Shown in pieces: positions 24,697-32,846 of a stretch of 64,000 nt of DNA. The notes beneath the pieces are model-generated. The model ran no database searches. It was not told the DNA's origin and saw only the letters and a list, made by a program, of their open reading frames with translations. The position numbers were made by a program, and so were the translations under genes. Source of the stretch: Streptomyces sp. NBC_00820 (GTDB lineage Bacteria; Actinomycetota; Actinomycetes; Streptomycetales; Streptomycetaceae). Location of the stretch: assembly GCF_036347055.1 (NCBI RefSeq), contig NZ_CP108882.1, positions 6,808,001-6,872,000 of the forward strand. Direction: 5' to 3'. Positions within the stretch are counted from its first letter, which is position 1, and every line of letters starts with the position of its first letter.

Positions 24697-26346
24697 CTAT
24701 GCCGGATTCTCGAGTTCCTCCGGTGTCGTCTCCCGGAGTTCACCGTCCTCCATCAGCAGCCAGCGGGTGATGCCGAGGGACTCCAGGAACGGCACGTCGT
24801 GACTGGCGACGAGCAGCGCGCCCTCGTACGACTCCAGCGCGGAGGTCAGCTGCCGGACGCTCGCCATGTCGAGGTTGTTGGTCGGCTCGTCGAGCAGGAG
24901 CAGCTGCGGCGCGGGTTCGGCGAGCATCAGCGCGGCCAGTGCCGCCCGGAACCGCTCGCCGCCGGAGAGCGTCCCCGCCCGCTGGTCGGCCCGCGCGCCC
25001 CGGAACAGGAAGCGGGCCAGCCGCGCCCGGACCCGGTTGTTGGTGGCGTCCGGCGCGAACCGGGCCACGTTCTCGGCGACCGTCAACTCCTCGTCCAGGA
25101 CGTCCAGACGCTGTGGCAGGAACCGCAGCGGTACGTGCACGTGCGCCTCGCCGGCCACCGCCTCCAGCTCCCCGGCCACGGTCCGCAGCAGCGTCGTCTT
25201 GCCGGAGCCGTTGCGTCCGACGAGCGCGATCCGCTCCGGTCCGCGCAGATCGAGGATCCCCCCGACGCGCGCCCCGTGGGCCAGCTCCAGGTTCTCCAGG
25301 GTGAGCACCTCCCGGCCGGGCGGTACGGCGGTGTACGGCAGGTCGACACGGATCTCGTCGTCGTCCCGTACGGCCTCCACCGCGTCGTCCAGCCGCTCCC
25401 GGGCCTCGGCGAGGCGCCCCTCGTGCATGATGCGGTGCTTGCCCGCGGACTCCTGGGCGGCCCGTTTGCGCGCGCCCATGACGATCTTCGGCTCGCGCTT
25501 GGATTCCGCCATCTTCTGCCCGTACCGCTTGCGGCGGGCCAGTTTGACCTGGGCGTCGACCAGTTCGCGCTTCTGCTTGCGCACGTCCGCCTCGGCCACG
25601 CGCACCATCCGCTCGGCGGCCTCCTGTTCGCCGGCGAGGGCCTCCTCGTAGGCCGAGAAGTTGCCGCCGTACCAGGCGACCTCCCCCGAGCGCAGGTCCG
25701 CGATCCGGTCGACCAGGTCCAGCAGTTCACGGTCGTGGCTGACCACGACGAGGACGCCCGGCCACGCGGCGACGGCCGCGTACAGCCGCCGACGCGCGTA
25801 CAGGTCGAGGTTGTTGGTGGGTTCGTCGAGGAGCAGGACGTCCGGTCGGCGCAGCAGCAGCGCGGCCAGGCGCAGCAGCACCGACTCGCCGCCGGACACG
25901 TCGCCGACGGTGCGGTCCAGGCCGATGTGGCCGAGGCCGAGTTCGCCGAGGGTGACCAGTGCGCGCTCCTCGACGTCCCAGTCGTCGCCGACGGTCTCGA
26001 AGTGCTCCTCGGACGCGTCGCCCGCCTCGATCGCGTGCAGGGCGGCCCGCCGGGCGTCGATTCCGAGGACCTCGTCGACGCGGAGCGTGGTGTCCAGCGT
26101 GACGTTCTGCGGGAGACAGCCGATCTCGCCCGTCGCCTTGACGACGCCGCCGGACGGCACGAGTTCGCCGGCGAGCAGCTTCAACAGGGTCGACTTCCCT
26201 GACCCGTTGACGCCGACCAGTCCGGTCCTGCCGGGGCCGAAGGCGATGTCGAGGCCGTCGAAGACGGGGGTGCCGTCGGGCCACGCGAAGGACAGGGACG
26301 TACCGGAGAGGGAGGAGGAACGGGCAGGGGTGGAGGAAGCAGACAT
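24697..26346 (-). CDS. ABC-F family ATPase (ribosome-associated, antibiotic-resistance type)
   Basis: A 549-residue protein with two ATP-binding cassettes and no membrane segments. Walker A sequences are GVNGSGKS (45-52) and GRNGSGKT in the second half; signatures are DVSGGES and TLSGGER; Walker B/LLLDEPTNNLD occurs twice. The linker between the cassettes (~residues 240-300) is highly charged, as in ABC-F proteins that act at the ribosome. Its promoter and long leader point to antibiotic-responsive control. I chose the ATG at 26346 over 26397, because the leader structure ends between them. Confidence 0.85.
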   Translation of the reverse strand: MSASSTPARSSSLSGTSLSFAWPDGTPVFDGLDIAFGPGRTGLVGVNGSGKSTLLKLLAGELVPSGGVVKATGEIGCLPQNVTLDTTLRVDEVLGIDARRAALHAIEAGDASEEHFETVGDDWDVEERALVTLGELGLGHIGLDRTVGDVSGGESVLLRLAALLLRRPDVLLLDEPTNNLDLYARRRLYAAVAAWPGVLVVVSHDRELLDLVDRIADLRSGEVAWYGGNFSAYEEALAGEQEAAERMVRVAEADVRKQKRELVDAQVKLARRKRYGQKMAESKREPKIVMGARKRAAQESAGKHRIMHEGRLAEARERLDDAVEAVRDDDEIRVDLPYTAVPPGREVLTLENLELAHGARVGGILDLRGPERIALVGRNGSGKTTLLRTVAGELEAVAGEAHVHVPLRFLPQRLDVLDEELTVAENVARFAPDATNNRVRARLARFLFRGARADQRAGTLSGGERFRAALAALMLAEPAPQLLLLDEPTNNLDMASVRQLTSALESYEGALLVASHDVPFLESLGITRWLLMEDGELRETTPEELENPA

Positions 26347-26568
26347 ACGGGCCTCACGGGTGCTGGATGCGGTCTGGGTGGGTGCGTGTCGAGACACCGC
26401 GAGGCGGAAACCGGAGACCTGGGCACGGGAGGGCCACGAAAAAAGGCCTGTGCCTGAGGACGGCTCGGACGCCGAGGTCGTACGCCACGCACACCCCTGG
26501 GGTGTGAACGCGGTGTCTCAGAACCTCAGACGAGCAACGTCCTTCTCCAATCGACGGCAACAGAACCG
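26347..26568 (-). promoter_or_regulatory. Structured 5' leader, probable attenuator of the ABC-F gene
   Basis: The inferred transcript has about 220 nt before the ATG. In the RNA sense it holds, in order: GGAGAAGGA followed by a three-codon frame TTG-CTC-GTC-TGA (about 26545-26526); GAGACACCGCG (26519-26509); a perfect 17-nt hairpin palindrome (26506-26490); a CTCGG-cgt-CCGAG stem; a UUUUUU tract (26444-26439); and CGCGGTGTCTC (26401-26391), complementary to the 11-mer above. A U-tract is rare in this genome and, with competing stems, suggests conditional termination. The mechanism is inferred. Confidence 0.5.
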
Positions 26569-26574
26569 CTGACT

Positions 26575-26603
26575 ACCGTAGGAGGGGCGGGGAGAGGTGT
26601 CAA
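26575..26603 (-). promoter_or_regulatory. Promoter of the ABC-F gene
   Basis: Reading the minus strand, a perfect TTGACA -35 (26603-26598) is followed by a 17-bp spacer and TACGGT as -10 (26580-26575). This is the clearest housekeeping-sigma promoter in the window. Transcription should start near 26568, leaving a long untranslated leader. Confidence 0.7.
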
Positions 26604-26677
26604 CGCGATTTAGTCGGGCCCACGTCTGTGTCGGATTCCTGCGAGCGGTTCCCCGCCCCGGCTGTTTGACTGGGGCC

Positions 26678-27529
26678 ATGACGAACCAGAACCAGCACCC
26701 GCTCCTGGAGTCCGCCCTCGCCTTCCGTGCCCTGCACGTCCCCGGCCGCCCGCTGGTCCTGCCGAACGCCTGGGACGCGGTGAGCGCCGCCGTCGTCGAG
26801 GAGGCGGGCGCCGCCGCCGTGGCGACCACCAGCGCCGGCCTCGCCTGGGCGCTCGGCGCCGCCGACGGCGACCGGCTGGAGCGCGAGCGCGCACTGGAGG
26901 CCGTCGGCCGCATTGCCCGCACGGTGCGGGTCCCCGTCACCGCCGACATCGAGAGCGGCTACGCCGCGGACGCGGCGGGAGTCGCCGACACCGTCCGGGC
27001 GGTGCTCGCCGCCGGCGCGGTCGGCGTCAACATCGAGGACGCCCGGCACACCCGGCACGAAGAGGGCGGCGAGCCGCTGCGGCCGGTGGCCGAGCAGGCG
27101 GAGCGGATCGCCGCCGCCCGCGCCGCCGCCGACGCGGCCGGTGTCCCGCTGTACGTCAACGCGCGGATCGACACCTTCCTGCGCGGCGACGGGGGAGTGG
27201 ACCACACCCTGGAGCGGGCCGCCGCCTACCTGGCCGCGGGCGCCGACGGGATCTTCGTCCCCGGGACCGTCGACCCCGGCACCGTCAAGGCGCTCGTCGC
27301 CGGCGTCGACGCGCCGCTCAACGTGCTGGTGGGTCCCGGCGCGCCGCCGGTCGCCGAGCTGGCCGCGCTCGGCGTCGCCCGGATCAGCGCGGGCTCCGCG
27401 ATCGCCCAGGCCGCCCACGCCCTGGTCCGCCGCGCCGCGCGGGAACTCCTGGAGGAGGGGACGTACGGGGAACTGGCCGACGCGTCGTTCGACCACGGCG
27501 CGCTGAACCGGCTCCTCACGCGCGCGTAG
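26678..27529 (+). CDS. Isocitrate lyase/PEP-mutase superfamily protein
   Basis: A 283-residue TIM-barrel protein. Family marks are LVLPNAWDAVSA at strand 1, TTSAGLAWALG, VTADIESGY (metal-binding Asp/Glu), GVNIEDARH and VNARIDTFL. The group includes 2-methylisocitrate lyase, carboxyphosphonate mutase and oxaloacetate hydrolase-like enzymes. The KKCGH catalytic motif of true isocitrate lyases is absent, so the reaction (C-C or C-P bond) cannot be fixed. It stands alone, divergent from the ABC-F gene. Confidence 0.75.
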   Translation: MTNQNQHPLLESALAFRALHVPGRPLVLPNAWDAVSAAVVEEAGAAAVATTSAGLAWALGAADGDRLERERALEAVGRIARTVRVPVTADIESGYAADAAGVADTVRAVLAAGAVGVNIEDARHTRHEEGGEPLRPVAEQAERIAAARAAADAAGVPLYVNARIDTFLRGDGGVDHTLERAAAYLAAGADGIFVPGTVDPGTVKALVAGVDAPLNVLVGPGAPPVAELAALGVARISAGSAIAQAAHALVRRAARELLEEGTYGELADASFDHGALNRLLTRA

Positions 27530-27581
27530 AGACGCGCGGGCATGAGGACGTGAAGACGCGCGGAGGCGAAGACGCGCGGTT

Positions 27582-27998
27582 TCAGCAGGCGTCCCGCATC
27601 AACCGCGCGAGGCCGTCGTCCAGGTCCATCTGGAGGTGCTCCCGGCCCACGGGCACCAGGTCGCGGGTCGCCTTCAGGAACTCCCGTATCTCGCCGGAGC
27701 GCACATGCACGAGCGCGGTGCCCTCGGGCGCGTGGAACTCCAGCACCGTGCGGCCGTAGCCGTACGGCCGCACGCGCACGTCCCCGTGGCCCTCGGGGCC
27801 CTGGAGCCCGGCGGCGAGCAGCTCACGGGAGAACGTCCAGCAGACCTCGACGCCCTCCAGGGTGGCCGGGGCCGGGAAGGTCATGCGGATGGCGAACGGG
27901 TCACGACGGTCGTAGCGCAGTTTCGCGGGAATGGTCGGCATGCGCGGTGCGGCGGCGACGAGACGCGCCTCGACGGCCTGCTCGATGACGGTGGACAA
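27582..27998 (-). CDS. ssgD: SsgA-like sporulation/cell-division protein, probably SsgD
   Basis: A 138-residue SALP. The family core is visible: LRYDRRDPFAIRMTFP near residues 28-43, VCWTFSRELLAAGL, and GEGDVRV-type GHGDVRVRPYGYGRTVLEFHAPEGTALVHV. SALPs guide peptidoglycan synthesis and septum or spore-wall assembly in sporulating actinomycetes. My recollection is that S. coelicolor ssgD lies in a neighbourhood of this composition; the paralogue call rests on that and needs alignment. It is divergent from the secreted beta-propeller gene. Confidence 0.7.
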   Translation of the reverse strand: MSTVIEQAVEARLVAAAPRMPTIPAKLRYDRRDPFAIRMTFPAPATLEGVEVCWTFSRELLAAGLQGPEGHGDVRVRPYGYGRTVLEFHAPEGTALVHVRSGEIREFLKATRDLVPVGREHLQMDLDDGLARLMRDAC

Positions 27999-28204
27999 CG
28001 CCTTGCTCCCTCGTGACGGCTGGACGGACTTCCGGGCGTGTGCGACCTGGTACTGGAAGAGACGACGGAACCGGCCGATCCGTGCACAGGGAGACGGGGG
28101 GAGCGGGAGTGAGCTCGGTCACCGTCTTCGTGGACCGGCCGCCCCCGTGCCCCGCGCGTCCGCCCTCTGGACGGCGACCGGGTGGTGGACTAGCTTCGCC
28201 CGCC

Positions 28205-29344
28205 ATGAGGCGCTTGGGAAGCATGCGACGCGGGGGACGTACGGGCCTGCTGGTCACGGCGGGGGTGGCGTGCGCAGCGGCACTGGCCGCGCTCACCGTG
28301 CCGGCTGCGCAGGCGCGGCCGCTGGGGCACGGGGCGGGACACGAGGCGGTGCCCGGAGCGGGGCACCGAGCGCTGCACTGGGCCGAGAAGAGCAGCGGAA
28401 CCCCGCAGGTCCGCTTCCGCGGTCTGGCCGCCGTCGACCGCGACACCGCCTGGCTGGCCGGAACCGGCGGCACCGTGCTGCGTACGACGAACGGCGGCGC
28501 GGCCTGGCGCGACGTCTCGCCGCCCGGCGCGGCCGATCTCGAGTTCCGGGACGTCGAGGCGTTCGACGCGCGCCGCGCGGTGGTGCTGGCCATCGGCGAG
28601 GGAGAGGCCTCCCGCGTGTACCGCACCGACGACGGCGGGGCGAGCTGGACGGAGTCCTTCCGCAACACCGATCCGAAGGCCTTCTACGACTGCCTCGCCT
28701 TCTTCGACCGCCGCCACGGCCTCGCCATGAGCGACCCCGTGGACGGACGGTTCCGCATCCTGTCGACCAGCGACGGTGGCCGCTCCTGGCGGCTGCTGCC
28801 CACCGCCGGCATGCCGGCCGCCCTGGACGGCGAGGCGGGTTTCGCGGCGAGCGGCCAGTGCCTGGTCACCGCCGGCCCGAAGGACGTGTGGCTGGCCACC
28901 GGCGGGGGCGCCCGCGCGCGCGTGCTGCACTCCGGCGACCGCGGAGTGACCTGGACGGCCACCGACACACCGGTCCTGGCCGGTGATCCGGCCCGGGGCG
29001 TGTTCGCGCTCGCCTTCCGCGACCGCGCCCACGGCATCGCGGCCGGCGGCGACTACCGCCCCGGGCAGGCCTCACCACGGTCCGTCGCCGTCACCGCCGA
29101 CGGCGGCCGCACCTGGCGGTCCGCCGACACTCCGCCGCCCGCCTACCGCTCCGGCGTCGCCTGGCTCCCGCACAGCCGCACCGCCGCGCTCGCCGTCGGC
29201 CCCACCGGCACCGACCTCACCACCGACGGCGGCCGCACCTGGCACACGATCGACACCGGCTCGTACGACACCGTGGACTGCGCCCCCGGCCTCGGCTGCT
29301 GGGCCGCCGGGGAGAAGGGCCGCGTGGCCCGGCTGGAACGCTGA
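28205..29344 (+). CDS. Secreted beta-propeller (BNR/Ycf48-like) protein
   Basis: A 379-residue protein with a signal peptide (MRRLGSMRRGGRTGLLVTAGVACAAALAALTVPAAQA, described here in parts: basic n-region, hydrophobic core, AQA cleavage). The mature part has repeated Asp-box motifs (TTNGGAAWRD, TDDGGASWTE, TSDGGRSWRL, TADGGRTWRS, TTDGGRTWHT), the S/T-x-D/N-G-G-x-x-W signature of sialidase-type propellers. It is annotated in related genomes as an oxidoreductase, but no cofactor motif is visible. It is probably an extracellular binding or assembly protein. Confidence 0.75.
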   Translation: MRRLGSMRRGGRTGLLVTAGVACAAALAALTVPAAQARPLGHGAGHEAVPGAGHRALHWAEKSSGTPQVRFRGLAAVDRDTAWLAGTGGTVLRTTNGGAAWRDVSPPGAADLEFRDVEAFDARRAVVLAIGEGEASRVYRTDDGGASWTESFRNTDPKAFYDCLAFFDRRHGLAMSDPVDGRFRILSTSDGGRSWRLLPTAGMPAALDGEAGFAASGQCLVTAGPKDVWLATGGGARARVLHSGDRGVTWTATDTPVLAGDPARGVFALAFRDRAHGIAAGGDYRPGQASPRSVAVTADGGRTWRSADTPPPAYRSGVAWLPHSRTAALAVGPTGTDLTTDGGRTWHTIDTGSYDTVDCAPGLGCWAAGEKGRVARLER

Positions 29345-29502
29345 GGCAGGCAGGCAGGAAGGCAAACAACCGGAACCGGGTACTCGTGTCCGGTGCGGAC
29401 GACGTGAGCGACGTGAGCGACGCGGACGGCGCGAACGTTGTGACCGCACGCAGGACGCGAAGAGGAGCGAGGGGGGAACGAAGGGGAGCGAAGGGAGCGA
29501 TC

Positions 29503-29835
29503 ATGCCCGCCGGTTCCAGCCGCAAGCGCGAGCGGCAGTACGAGCACATCAAGGACAGCGCGCTGGATCGGGGCGAGAGCCCCGAGCGCGCCAAGGAGAT
29601 CGCCGCGCGGACGGTGAACAAGGAACGCGCCCGCTCCGGCGAGTCGAAGACCGCCAGTCGCAGCTCGCTCCAGGACATGTCGTCCGGCGAGCGCGGCGGC
29701 AAGCGGTCCGGCAAGGGACCCCAGGGCCCGACCTACGACCAGCTCTACAACGAGGCCCGGCAACGCGGCGTCCACGGCCGGTCGGACATGAACAAGGAAG
29801 AGCTGCGGCGCGCGCTCGACGCCAAGAAGAGGTGA
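29503..29835 (+). CDS. Small basic protein with Rho-N-like C-terminus (plasmid-stabilisation-like)
   Basis: A 110-residue, highly charged protein. Residues ~10-50 (SRKRERQYEHIKDSALDRGESPERAKEIAARTVNK, in part) match a group annotated as plasmid stabilisation proteins, while the C-terminus (TYDQLYNEARQRGVHGRSDMNKEELRRALDAKK) resembles the Rho termination factor N-terminal fold, which binds nucleic acid. The ATG at 29503 has AAGGGAG upstream; the upstream frame is repetitive. The role is not established. Confidence 0.65.
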   Translation: MPAGSSRKRERQYEHIKDSALDRGESPERAKEIAARTVNKERARSGESKTASRSSLQDMSSGERGGKRSGKGPQGPTYDQLYNEARQRGVHGRSDMNKEELRRALDAKKR

Positions 29836-29845
29836 ACGCCCGCGA

Positions 29846-30049
29846 TCAGCCCAGAGTCTGCCGATGGGCTTCCAGGCCGGGCGCCGTCTTCGTGGCGACG
29901 AACTCCGTGACGCGGTACGCGCAGACCCCGGCGGTGACGAACGGGTCGGCGACCACGATCTCCTCGATTTGGGCACGGTCCTCGGCGACGGCCAGGATGA
30001 CCCCGCCGTCACGGGGCATCTTGCGCCCGGAAGCGAGGAAGAACCGTTC
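29846..30049 (-). pseudogene. YCII-family protein, 3' fragment (5' end lost)
   Basis: The 67 residues from ERFFLASGRKMPRDGG to the TGA at 29848-29846 are the C-terminal two-thirds of a YCII-domain protein (GGVILAVAEDRAQIEEIVVADPF, AYRVTEFVATKTAP). The expected ~30 N-terminal residues, with the conserved strand and His, are missing. Reading upstream, the codon before Glu is TAG, which is the stop of the TnpB gene, so the frame is cut exactly at the element boundary. The fragment has no start codon of its own. Confidence 0.8.
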
Positions 30050-31717
30050 CTAAAGGCTGAGTGGGAGTGAGTCCTGTTGCCAGGATTCGTGCTCAGCCGT
30101 GTGCCCCGAACGGTGTTGGGCACGCTGGTCGCCCGCTTTCGCTCCGCTGCCGGTGCGCACGGATCGTGTCCGTGGTCCGGGGATGCGGGGGCGGGTTTCC
30201 TCACGCCCCGGGGTGTCCGGTCGGGCCTGGACGGTCCGATGCCCGTGCACATCGCTCTGGTGTGCACGGGGCGGTGTCGTCCGTCGCCGGATCGGGTGCC
30301 CCAGGGCGCGTCTGCCGATCGCGATGCTCGCGGCATCGTGACGGGTGGGCTTTCTGGTGGTGCTGGTGAGGGGTTTCTGCCAGTGCTGGGCGCCCCACCG
30401 GGAGGTGTAGGCCGGGTCCACGGCGACGACGGGGATGCCGAGTTCGGCGGCCATGGACACCAGCCGGGCACGCAGCCGGGCCGTGGGCATGCCGGAGATC
30501 AGTTTGCGGAAGCGTTTGCGGCGGCCGTGCTTCTCCCGGGTCTTCTCCGCCGTGAAGTCGAGGTCCTCGACCGCGATCGCCAGGTGGTGTTGCTTGGCCC
30601 AGTGCAGAAGGCGGATGAGGGCGTGGCGGATCTGGGCGTCACGGTGGTGGGTGGTGCCGTTCAGGTTGTAGGCGAAGGTGCGTGGGGCGCCGAGCGGGTT
30701 GCCGTGGGTGTCGAGGCGCCAGGCGGCGAGGTGGTCGGCGTTGGTGTCCACGCCGATCATCCCGTTCACGCGGGCGGTTGCGAGGGGGACGGTTGCGGCT
30801 GGGGGGATGGTCCATGAGGCGGTGAGGTACCAGCGGCCGCGGACGGTGTCTTCGTGGATGCGGTAGGCCACCGCCCGGTTCGCGCTCACGCGGTCACGCC
30901 ACTGTTCGCCCCGGTGCGCGAATGCCACCCGGGCGTCCAGCGCGTACCGGCCGTGCGGGGCGTTCGCCAGCCGTGCGAGCGGGGTGGGGAGTTTGATGCT
31001 GACCTCGCCGTCCGGGCTGACGCGGATCGTCTCGTTGCCGAACCGCTTCCCCGACTCCCCGTCGGCCTGCAGGAACCTGCGCTCGGCCTGCCACCGCTCA
31101 CGCCACTCCGGCTCGGTGAGCCCGGCCGCATCCAGGTGGTGGCGGGTGTTCAGCAGACGCTTCCCACCCCGCACCACCGACACGACACCGGACCGCCAGT
31201 CGGCGCGTACGGCCTGGAGCCGGTCCTCCAGAACATTCAGTCGGCGGGACTTGGCGAACCACTCCCGCCTGCTCCGGTACCCGCCCGGCGCCCGCTTGCC
31301 GCCCTTCTCGCAGAGCGGGAGGGACAGCCGGTGGGCGATCGTGCGCACTCCCGCCTCCAACCCCTGCACATGCGCGAGCTGGGCGCGGCGGGCCAAGGCC
31401 CATTGGTCGTGGGTGGCTTTCGTGATCGAACCGGCCCAGCGCGAGGACGAATCACCGGTCAGGGCACGCTTACGCTCCGCCCATGCATCGCTGGTGTGGT
31501 CCAGCCCGGCCGCGCACCGGGTCTTCAGGTCGCGGGAGGCCAGCGAACCGAGCAGGTCACCGACCAGCCGCAGTACCTCCTCGTCCCCGGCGGTCAGGCC
31601 CTTGAGCCGGTCACGGACCGCAACACCCGCAGGGCCGGGCACCACGAACGACGCCGCCACCTCCCGCAACCCACCCACCCCACCCGCCCCCTGATCCCCT
31701 TCAGACCCCGAAAACAT
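30050..31717 (-). CDS. tnpB: TnpB-family RNA-guided nuclease-like protein
   Basis: About 555 residues. The RuvC-like acidic triad can be placed at Asp324 (GMIGVDTN), Glu384 (IAVEDLDF) and Asp461 ([13 protein letters not shown]). The zinc-finger CxxC...CxxC normally found between the second and third motifs is absent: after VDPAYTSR comes [10 protein letters not shown]. This matches the TnpB-related proteins common in Streptomyces. The start is uncertain; ATG 31717 is used, ATG 31834 is possible, and the first ~25 residues may not be coding. Classic TnpB uses a 3'-overlapping guide RNA to cut DNA. Confidence 0.75.
   Translation of the reverse strand: MFSGSEGDQGAGGVGGLREVAASFVVPGPAGVAVRDRLKGLTAGDEEVLRLVGDLLGSLASRDLKTRCAAGLDHTSDAWAERKRALTGDSSSRWAGSITKATHDQWALARRAQLAHVQGLEAGVRTIAHRLSLPLCEKGGKRAPGGYRSRREWFAKSRRLNVLEDRLQAVRADWRSGVVSVVRGGKRLLNTRHHLDAAGLTEPEWRERWQAERRFLQADGESGKRFGNETIRVSPDGEVSIKLPTPLARLANAPHGRYALDARVAFAHRGEQWRDRVSANRAVAYRIHEDTVRGRWYLTASWTIPPAATVPLATARVNGMIGVDTNADHLAAWRLDTHGNPLGAPRTFAYNLNGTTHHRDAQIRHALIRLLHWAKQHHLAIAVEDLDFTAEKTREKHGRRKRFRKLISGMPTARLRARLVSMAAELGIPVVAVDPAYTSRWGAQHWQKPLTSTTRKPTRHDAASIAIGRRALGHPIRRRTTPPRAHQSDVHGHRTVQARPDTPGREETRPRIPGPRTRSVRTGSGAKAGDQRAQHRSGHTAEHESWQQDSLPLSL
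30055..30098. ncRNA. Hairpin at the TnpB gene end; candidate guide-RNA (omega-RNA) 3' structure
   Basis: GGCTGAG (30055-30061) pairs with CTCAGCC (30092-30098), enclosing a second stem AGTCCTG (30070-30076) / CAGGATT (30081-30087) with loop TTGC. It overlaps the last codons of tnpB and ends 5 bp inside the element boundary. In IS605 elements the omega-RNA ends at this boundary, so the first bases of the neighbouring YCII fragment would serve as the guide. Assignment is by analogy. Confidence 0.4.
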
Positions 31718-31879
31718 CCACCACCCCACCCAACGACCACCCCCCGAAAAGGTCACCCATTCGACACACGAACACCCACCCACCCCGACCGACCGACCGC
31801 CCGCCATGCACCACGACCTCGGCCACTGACTCATGCACGCCAGAACACACTCATGGGAAAATACGCAGCAACAGCTCAC

Positions 31880-32194
31880 AACCCCTTCACCTTCACCTAC
31901 GACGACCCCGGCCCCGCCCGGGGCAGCGCGGCCCCCCTGCTCGCCGGCACCGAGGAGGTCGGCCGCGCCCTGCGCACCCGGCACGGTGTCAAGCCGGTCT
32001 TCGTCTCCGTCGGCCACCGGATGAGCCTGGACAACGCCGTGGCCCACACGCTCGCGCTCACCCCGTCGTACCGGCTCCCGGAGACCACGCGCAGGGCGGA
32101 CGCGCTGTGCCGTGCCGCCCTGCGCGAGGAGGCACGGCGCGAGGCCGGCGACGGCGCGCGGGAGCCGTCGACACGGCAGGCGCCGACCTCCTGA
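31880..32194 (+). pseudogene. nfi: Endonuclease V (nfi), 3' fragment
   Basis: The 104 residues from [11 protein letters not shown] to the TGA are the C-terminal half of endonuclease V ([61 protein letters not shown], in sections). The catalytic acids of the N-terminal half and the DNA-binding wedge are gone. Translation could restart at the in-frame ATG at 31853, inside the mobile element, adding nine foreign codons, but the product would not be a nuclease. The loss removes an inosine-repair enzyme. Confidence 0.82.
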
Positions 32195-32237
32195 CCCCCG
32201 AGCCGTGGACGGCCGGGCCGTCGCCCGGTCCGAGCGC

Positions 32238-32292
32238 GAGACATGATCCGGTCCGAGGACGAGACTTGATCCGGTCCGGGGACGAGACATGA
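32238..32292. repeat. 23-bp tandem repeat upstream of a hypothetical gene
   Basis: Two 23-bp units (32238-32260 and 32261-32283) differing at two positions, plus the first nine bases of a third, each beginning GAGACWTGATC-like and containing CCGGTCCG. The third unit runs into the AAAGGGG that may serve the gene at 32306. Confidence 0.75.
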
Positions 32293-32305
32293 AAGGGGCT
32301 CCGGG

Positions 32306-32785
32306 GTGTACGAACTCCAGGCAGTGATAGCCAGGGACGAGGTGCTGCGTGCCGTCGCGCGCGGCCTCGCCGCGGCCGCGACGGCGCCGGTCGGCCAGGG
32401 CTTCTCGCTCATGCCGATGACGCGCGAGCTGTTCGACGGCGTCACGGACGGCAGCGCGGCGGAACCCCTGGGGTTCTGGCGGCTGCCGGCGGGCTTCGAC
32501 GGCACCCTGGCCCGGTGGTCCACCACGGGAGCCGTCGCCTACGTCGAGTCCGAGTACTTCGGTGGCGTCGGCGAAGAGCGGGCAGCCGTCTGGGACGGCG
32601 GGGCACTCGTGCTGGGGCCGCTGCACCTGCCGGAGGGACAGGCGTTCCCGCGCGACGGCGGTCCGGTCTCCCAGGCACTGCGACGCCTGGGAGTGGTGGC
32701 AGGAGCCACGGAGGACGAGTTCACCGCGGTGGGCCTGGACCGCCATCGGTGCGGCGAGGACTGGATCGCCGCCGGGCGCGGGTAG
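32306..32785 (+). CDS. Hypothetical protein
   Basis: A 159-residue protein I do not recognise. It is soluble, slightly acidic and has no Cys cluster or signal peptide. Distinctive segments are SLMPMTRELFDGVTDG, TTGAVAYVESEYFGGVGEERAAVWDGG and QALRRLGVVAGATEDEFTAVGLDRHRCGEDW, a pattern that recalls small actinobacterial proteins predicted to bind partners rather than catalyse. The GTG at 32306 follows AAAGGGG at moderate distance. It reads away from the broken nfi gene and converges on the reductase gene. Confidence 0.6.
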   Translation: MYELQAVIARDEVLRAVARGLAAAATAPVGQGFSLMPMTRELFDGVTDGSAAEPLGFWRLPAGFDGTLARWSTTGAVAYVESEYFGGVGEERAAVWDGGALVLGPLHLPEGQAFPRDGGPVSQALRRLGVVAGATEDEFTAVGLDRHRCGEDWIAAGRG

Positions 32786-32846
32786 AGCCGATGGCCGTCA
32801 ACTGCCGTTTTCGGTCGGTAGTCGACGGCTCGCGGCGTCCTGGGTG

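Larger units (their letters stand above)
30050..31879 (-). mobile_element. IS200/IS605-like element carrying TnpB only
   Basis: The borders are inferred from the two interrupted genes: the YCII coding sequence resumes at 30049 and the endonuclease V coding sequence at 31880, giving about 1,830 bp. The element encodes one TnpB-family protein and no TnpA transposase, so it is non-autonomous. Its downstream end has a hairpin (30055-30098) like those at IS605-family ends. No terminal inverted repeat or target duplication is apparent, as expected for this superfamily. Confidence 0.65.

Noticed and set aside
26354..26560. A 68-codon leader frame ending 7 bp before the ABC-F ATG
   Set aside because: It needs a TTG start without a well-placed ribosome-binding site and has no recognisable product; the region is better explained as a structured leader, though translation of part of it cannot be excluded.
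26598..26612. A WblC/WhiB7-type AT-rich activator motif upstream of the ABC-F promoter
   Set aside because: Only TAAAT occurs, several bases from the -35, not the AT-rich block directly adjacent to it that the motif requires.
31718..32746. Upstream extension of the TnpB frame to 32746
   Set aside because: It crosses the element border and runs antisense to nfi and the gene at 32306; it is an open shadow.
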